From Marinilabiliaceae bacterium (lineage in GTDB: Bacteria; Bacteroidota; Bacteroidia; Bacteroidales; Marinilabiliaceae): 24,234 nt of DNA. Shown here one piece after another: positions 22,717 through 24,234 of this stretch (position 1 is the first letter of the stretch; the number at the start of each line of letters is the position of its first letter). Made by a program: the position numbers and the translations under genes. The DNA is taken from the NCBI GenBank assembly GCA_027010905.1, contig JALVBA010000208.1:1-24234 (forward strand). The letters run 5' to 3'. The notes beneath the pieces were generated by a model. The model was given only the letters and a program-made list of their open reading frames with translations, ran no database searches and was not told the DNA's origin.

Positions 22717-23895
22717 ATGGCAGAAAGAGCATTTATAACAGCAAAAGTCTTTAAATGGGCAAGAGAATCAGCTAAAATGGCTGAAGAAATTGCTGCATTG
22801 AAAATTACTGTGCCTGTTGAAAAGCTTAGAGAATGGGAAAAAGGGGAAGGCTTTCCAACGATAAGACAAGCTCAAAAATTAGCTAAGGCATATAAAAGAC
22901 CTTTTGCATTGTTTTTTCTACCCGACATTCCAAATGATTTTCAACCTCTACAAGATTTTAGAATTACTGGGTCAAAAGAATTAAGTACATCTTCCATTTT
23001 TATTATTCGTGAGATTCAGCAAAAGCAAGCATGGATTAGTGAAGTAAATGAAGAAAACAATGAAAACATTGTTCCTTTCGTTGGAAGATTTTCTTTAAAC
23101 GATAGCCCAATTACAGTTGCTAATGATATACTTAATACATTAAATATTAATCCATTAAATTACAAAACTAATAATCCAATTCTAGAATGGATAGATAAAG
23201 CAGAATCAAACGGTATTTTTATTTCACGAACCAGTTTCATTCATTCAAGATTAAAACTGGATTCTAATGAGATTCAAGGTTTTGCAATTGCTGACAATTA
23301 TGCACCTTTTGTTTTTGTTAATTCCGATGATTGGAATGCCCCACAATTATTTACTTTAATTCATGAGCTTGCACACATTTGGATTTCTGAAACAGGTATT
23401 TCAAACGAAATAGAACCTTCATTAAAAAATACAGAAGGTTATAATCAGGTAGAACTCTTTTGCAATGAGGTTGCAGCAAATGCCTTAATACCTGTGGAAT
23501 TTATTGAAAATCTTAACCCAAAAGCATTTGCTAATGCAAAGGAAGTTTTTAAGAATGCAAAAAGAATCGGAGTAAGCTCCTTTGCTCTTTTAGTAAGAGC
23601 TTTGAATCTTAATATAATCACATTGAACTCATATAAGAAACTAAAAGTTGAAGCCGATTTTGAATTTAGTGAATTTCTTAAAAGGGAAGCTGAAAAAAAA
23701 GCAAGACAAAAACAAAAGGAAAAATCAGGAGGTCCGAATTACTTCTTATTGCAATTAAATAGAAATAGTCGGTTATTTACACAAACGGTATTAGATGCTT
23801 TTCGTGGAGGATACATAGAACCAACTCAGGCTAGTAATTTATTAAATGTTAAAGTGAATAAATTCCCTAAACTTGAAGCACAAATGTATCGATGA
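22717..23895 (+). CDS. XRE-family regulator fused to ImmA/IrrE-type metallopeptidase
   Basis: A 392-residue protein. Residues 1-75 form a helix-turn-helix (FITAKVFKWARESAKMAEEI, FPTIRQAQKLAKAYKRPFAL). The C-terminal part is a COG2856-type zinc peptidase with the HExxH motif LFTLIHELAHIWI (His216, Glu217, His220) and the downstream ligand segment QVELFCNEVAANALIP. Such proteins cleave a repressor or act as antitoxin/regulator in mobile islands and defence modules. The ATG is placed only about 7 nt after the -7 element, so the mRNA may be nearly leaderless. The next gene overlaps by 4 bp, the hallmark of a co-translated pair. Base composition is AT-rich and the pair looks like an accessory insertion. 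Confidence 0.88.
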   Translation: MAERAFITAKVFKWARESAKMAEEIAALKITVPVEKLREWEKGEGFPTIRQAQKLAKAYKRPFALFFLPDIPNDFQPLQDFRITGSKELSTSSIFIIREIQQKQAWISEVNEENNENIVPFVGRFSLNDSPITVANDILNTLNINPLNYKTNNPILEWIDKAESNGIFISRTSFIHSRLKLDSNEIQGFAIADNYAPFVFVNSDDWNAPQLFTLIHELAHIWISETGISNEIEPSLKNTEGYNQVELFCNEVAANALIPVEFIENLNPKAFANAKEVFKNAKRIGVSSFALLVRALNLNIITLNSYKKLKVEADFEFSEFLKREAEKKARQKQKEKSGGPNYFLLQLNRNSRLFTQTVLDAFRGGYIEPTQASNLLNVKVNKFPKLEAQMYR

Positions 23896-24234
23896 ACATA
23901 ATAGACAAAAAATATTGTTTAGATGCTAACGTGCTTATTCAAGCCTGGCAAAAATATTATTCACCTAATGTTTGTCCAAGCTATTGGGACACTCTAAATG
24001 CACTTGGAATTGAAAATAGGATTTTTATGCCGGAAATGGTTTATGAGGAAATTACAAGAACAGAAGATGATTTATCAGAATGGCTAAAATCTAGCAATAT
24101 TCCAATTAGAAAAATTGATGAGAATGTAACAAAGTGTTTGCAAGAAATCTACTTAACTAACCCAATTCATAAATTCCTAGTTGATAATACAAAGGCAAGG
24201 TCTTTAGCTGATCCATGGGTAATTGCTCATGCAA
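23892..24234 (+). CDS. DUF4411 PIN-like nuclease, probable toxin partner (cut by window end)
   Basis: The start ATG (23892) overlaps the XRE-ImmA stop in ATGA, and the frame is open to the window end (114 residues visible). PIN-domain acidic residues are in place: Asp11 in YCLDANVLIQA, Glu52/53 in MVYEEITRTEDD and Asp107 in SLADPWVIAHA. The family DUF4411 is a VapC-like PIN group that is commonly encoded right after XRE-ImmA proteins. It is expected to cleave RNA when not held in check. The C-terminus is outside the window. Confidence 0.82.
   Translation, partial: MNIIDKKYCLDANVLIQAWQKYYSPNVCPSYWDTLNALGIENRIFMPEMVYEEITRTEDDLSEWLKSSNIPIRKIDENVTKCLQEIYLTNPIHKFLVDNTKARSLADPWVIAHA

Overview
The window looks like a piece of a Bacteroidota (probably Bacteroidales-type) chromosome. 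The DNA is AT-rich, several genes follow TAnnTTTG-type -7 promoter elements, and characteristic families of the phylum are present: a DUF5686/carboxypeptidase-regulatory outer membrane protein, a lamin-tail/FlgD-Ig surface protein, an AsmA-like protein and a polysaccharide deacetylase with an extra N-terminal region. The genus cannot be named from the sequence alone.

Layout. (1) Positions 1-200 hold the C-terminus of a Fic-family protein. (2) Positions 201 to about 2160 are a graveyard of mobile elements on the minus strand: a frameshifted IS91-type transposase stub, its partner tyrosine recombinase (catalytic half intact, one in-frame stop, N-terminus lost), and a truncated IS630-type transposase fused in frame to that recombinase. 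Two GC-rich hairpins lie at the outer edges. (3) Positions 2233-8092 form a tight plus-strand operon for surface polysaccharide: flippase, MaoC-like hydratase, CitE-like lyase, AAC(3)-fold acyltransferase, FkbM methyltransferase and polysaccharide deacetylase. Together these suggest a pathway that builds an unusual acyl-CoA and transfers it to an amino sugar. (4) Positions 8142-10691 (minus) encode a DUF5686 outer membrane protein with a striking inverted repeat touching its start codon. (5) Positions 10918-11613 (minus) encode an FNR-type regulator with all four Fe-S cysteines at E. coli FNR spacing. It is divergent from a NifX/NifB-domain protein and ilvB-ilvN (11777-14401), with a 17-bp palindrome between them. 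(6) Positions 14518-18582 encode an AsmA-like protein, a membrane-anchored DsbA/thioredoxin-fold protein and a small nine-cysteine exported protein. (7) asd (18658-19653, minus) is divergent from a large lamin-tail surface protein (19768-22644), with a second 17-bp palindrome between them. (8) The right edge (22717 to end) is an XRE-ImmA/IrrE metallopeptidase gene overlapping by 4 bp a PIN-like DUF4411 gene cut by the window end. This is a toxin-antitoxin-like pair.

The most interesting units are the MaoC-CitE-AAC(3) trio inside the polysaccharide operon, the Dsb-like/nine-cysteine protein pair, the predicted [4Fe-4S] regulator with its palindrome, and the start-codon-proximal hairpin of the DUF5686 gene. 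No rRNA, tRNA or CRISPR array was seen. No stretch longer than about 300 bases lacks a gene or gene relic.
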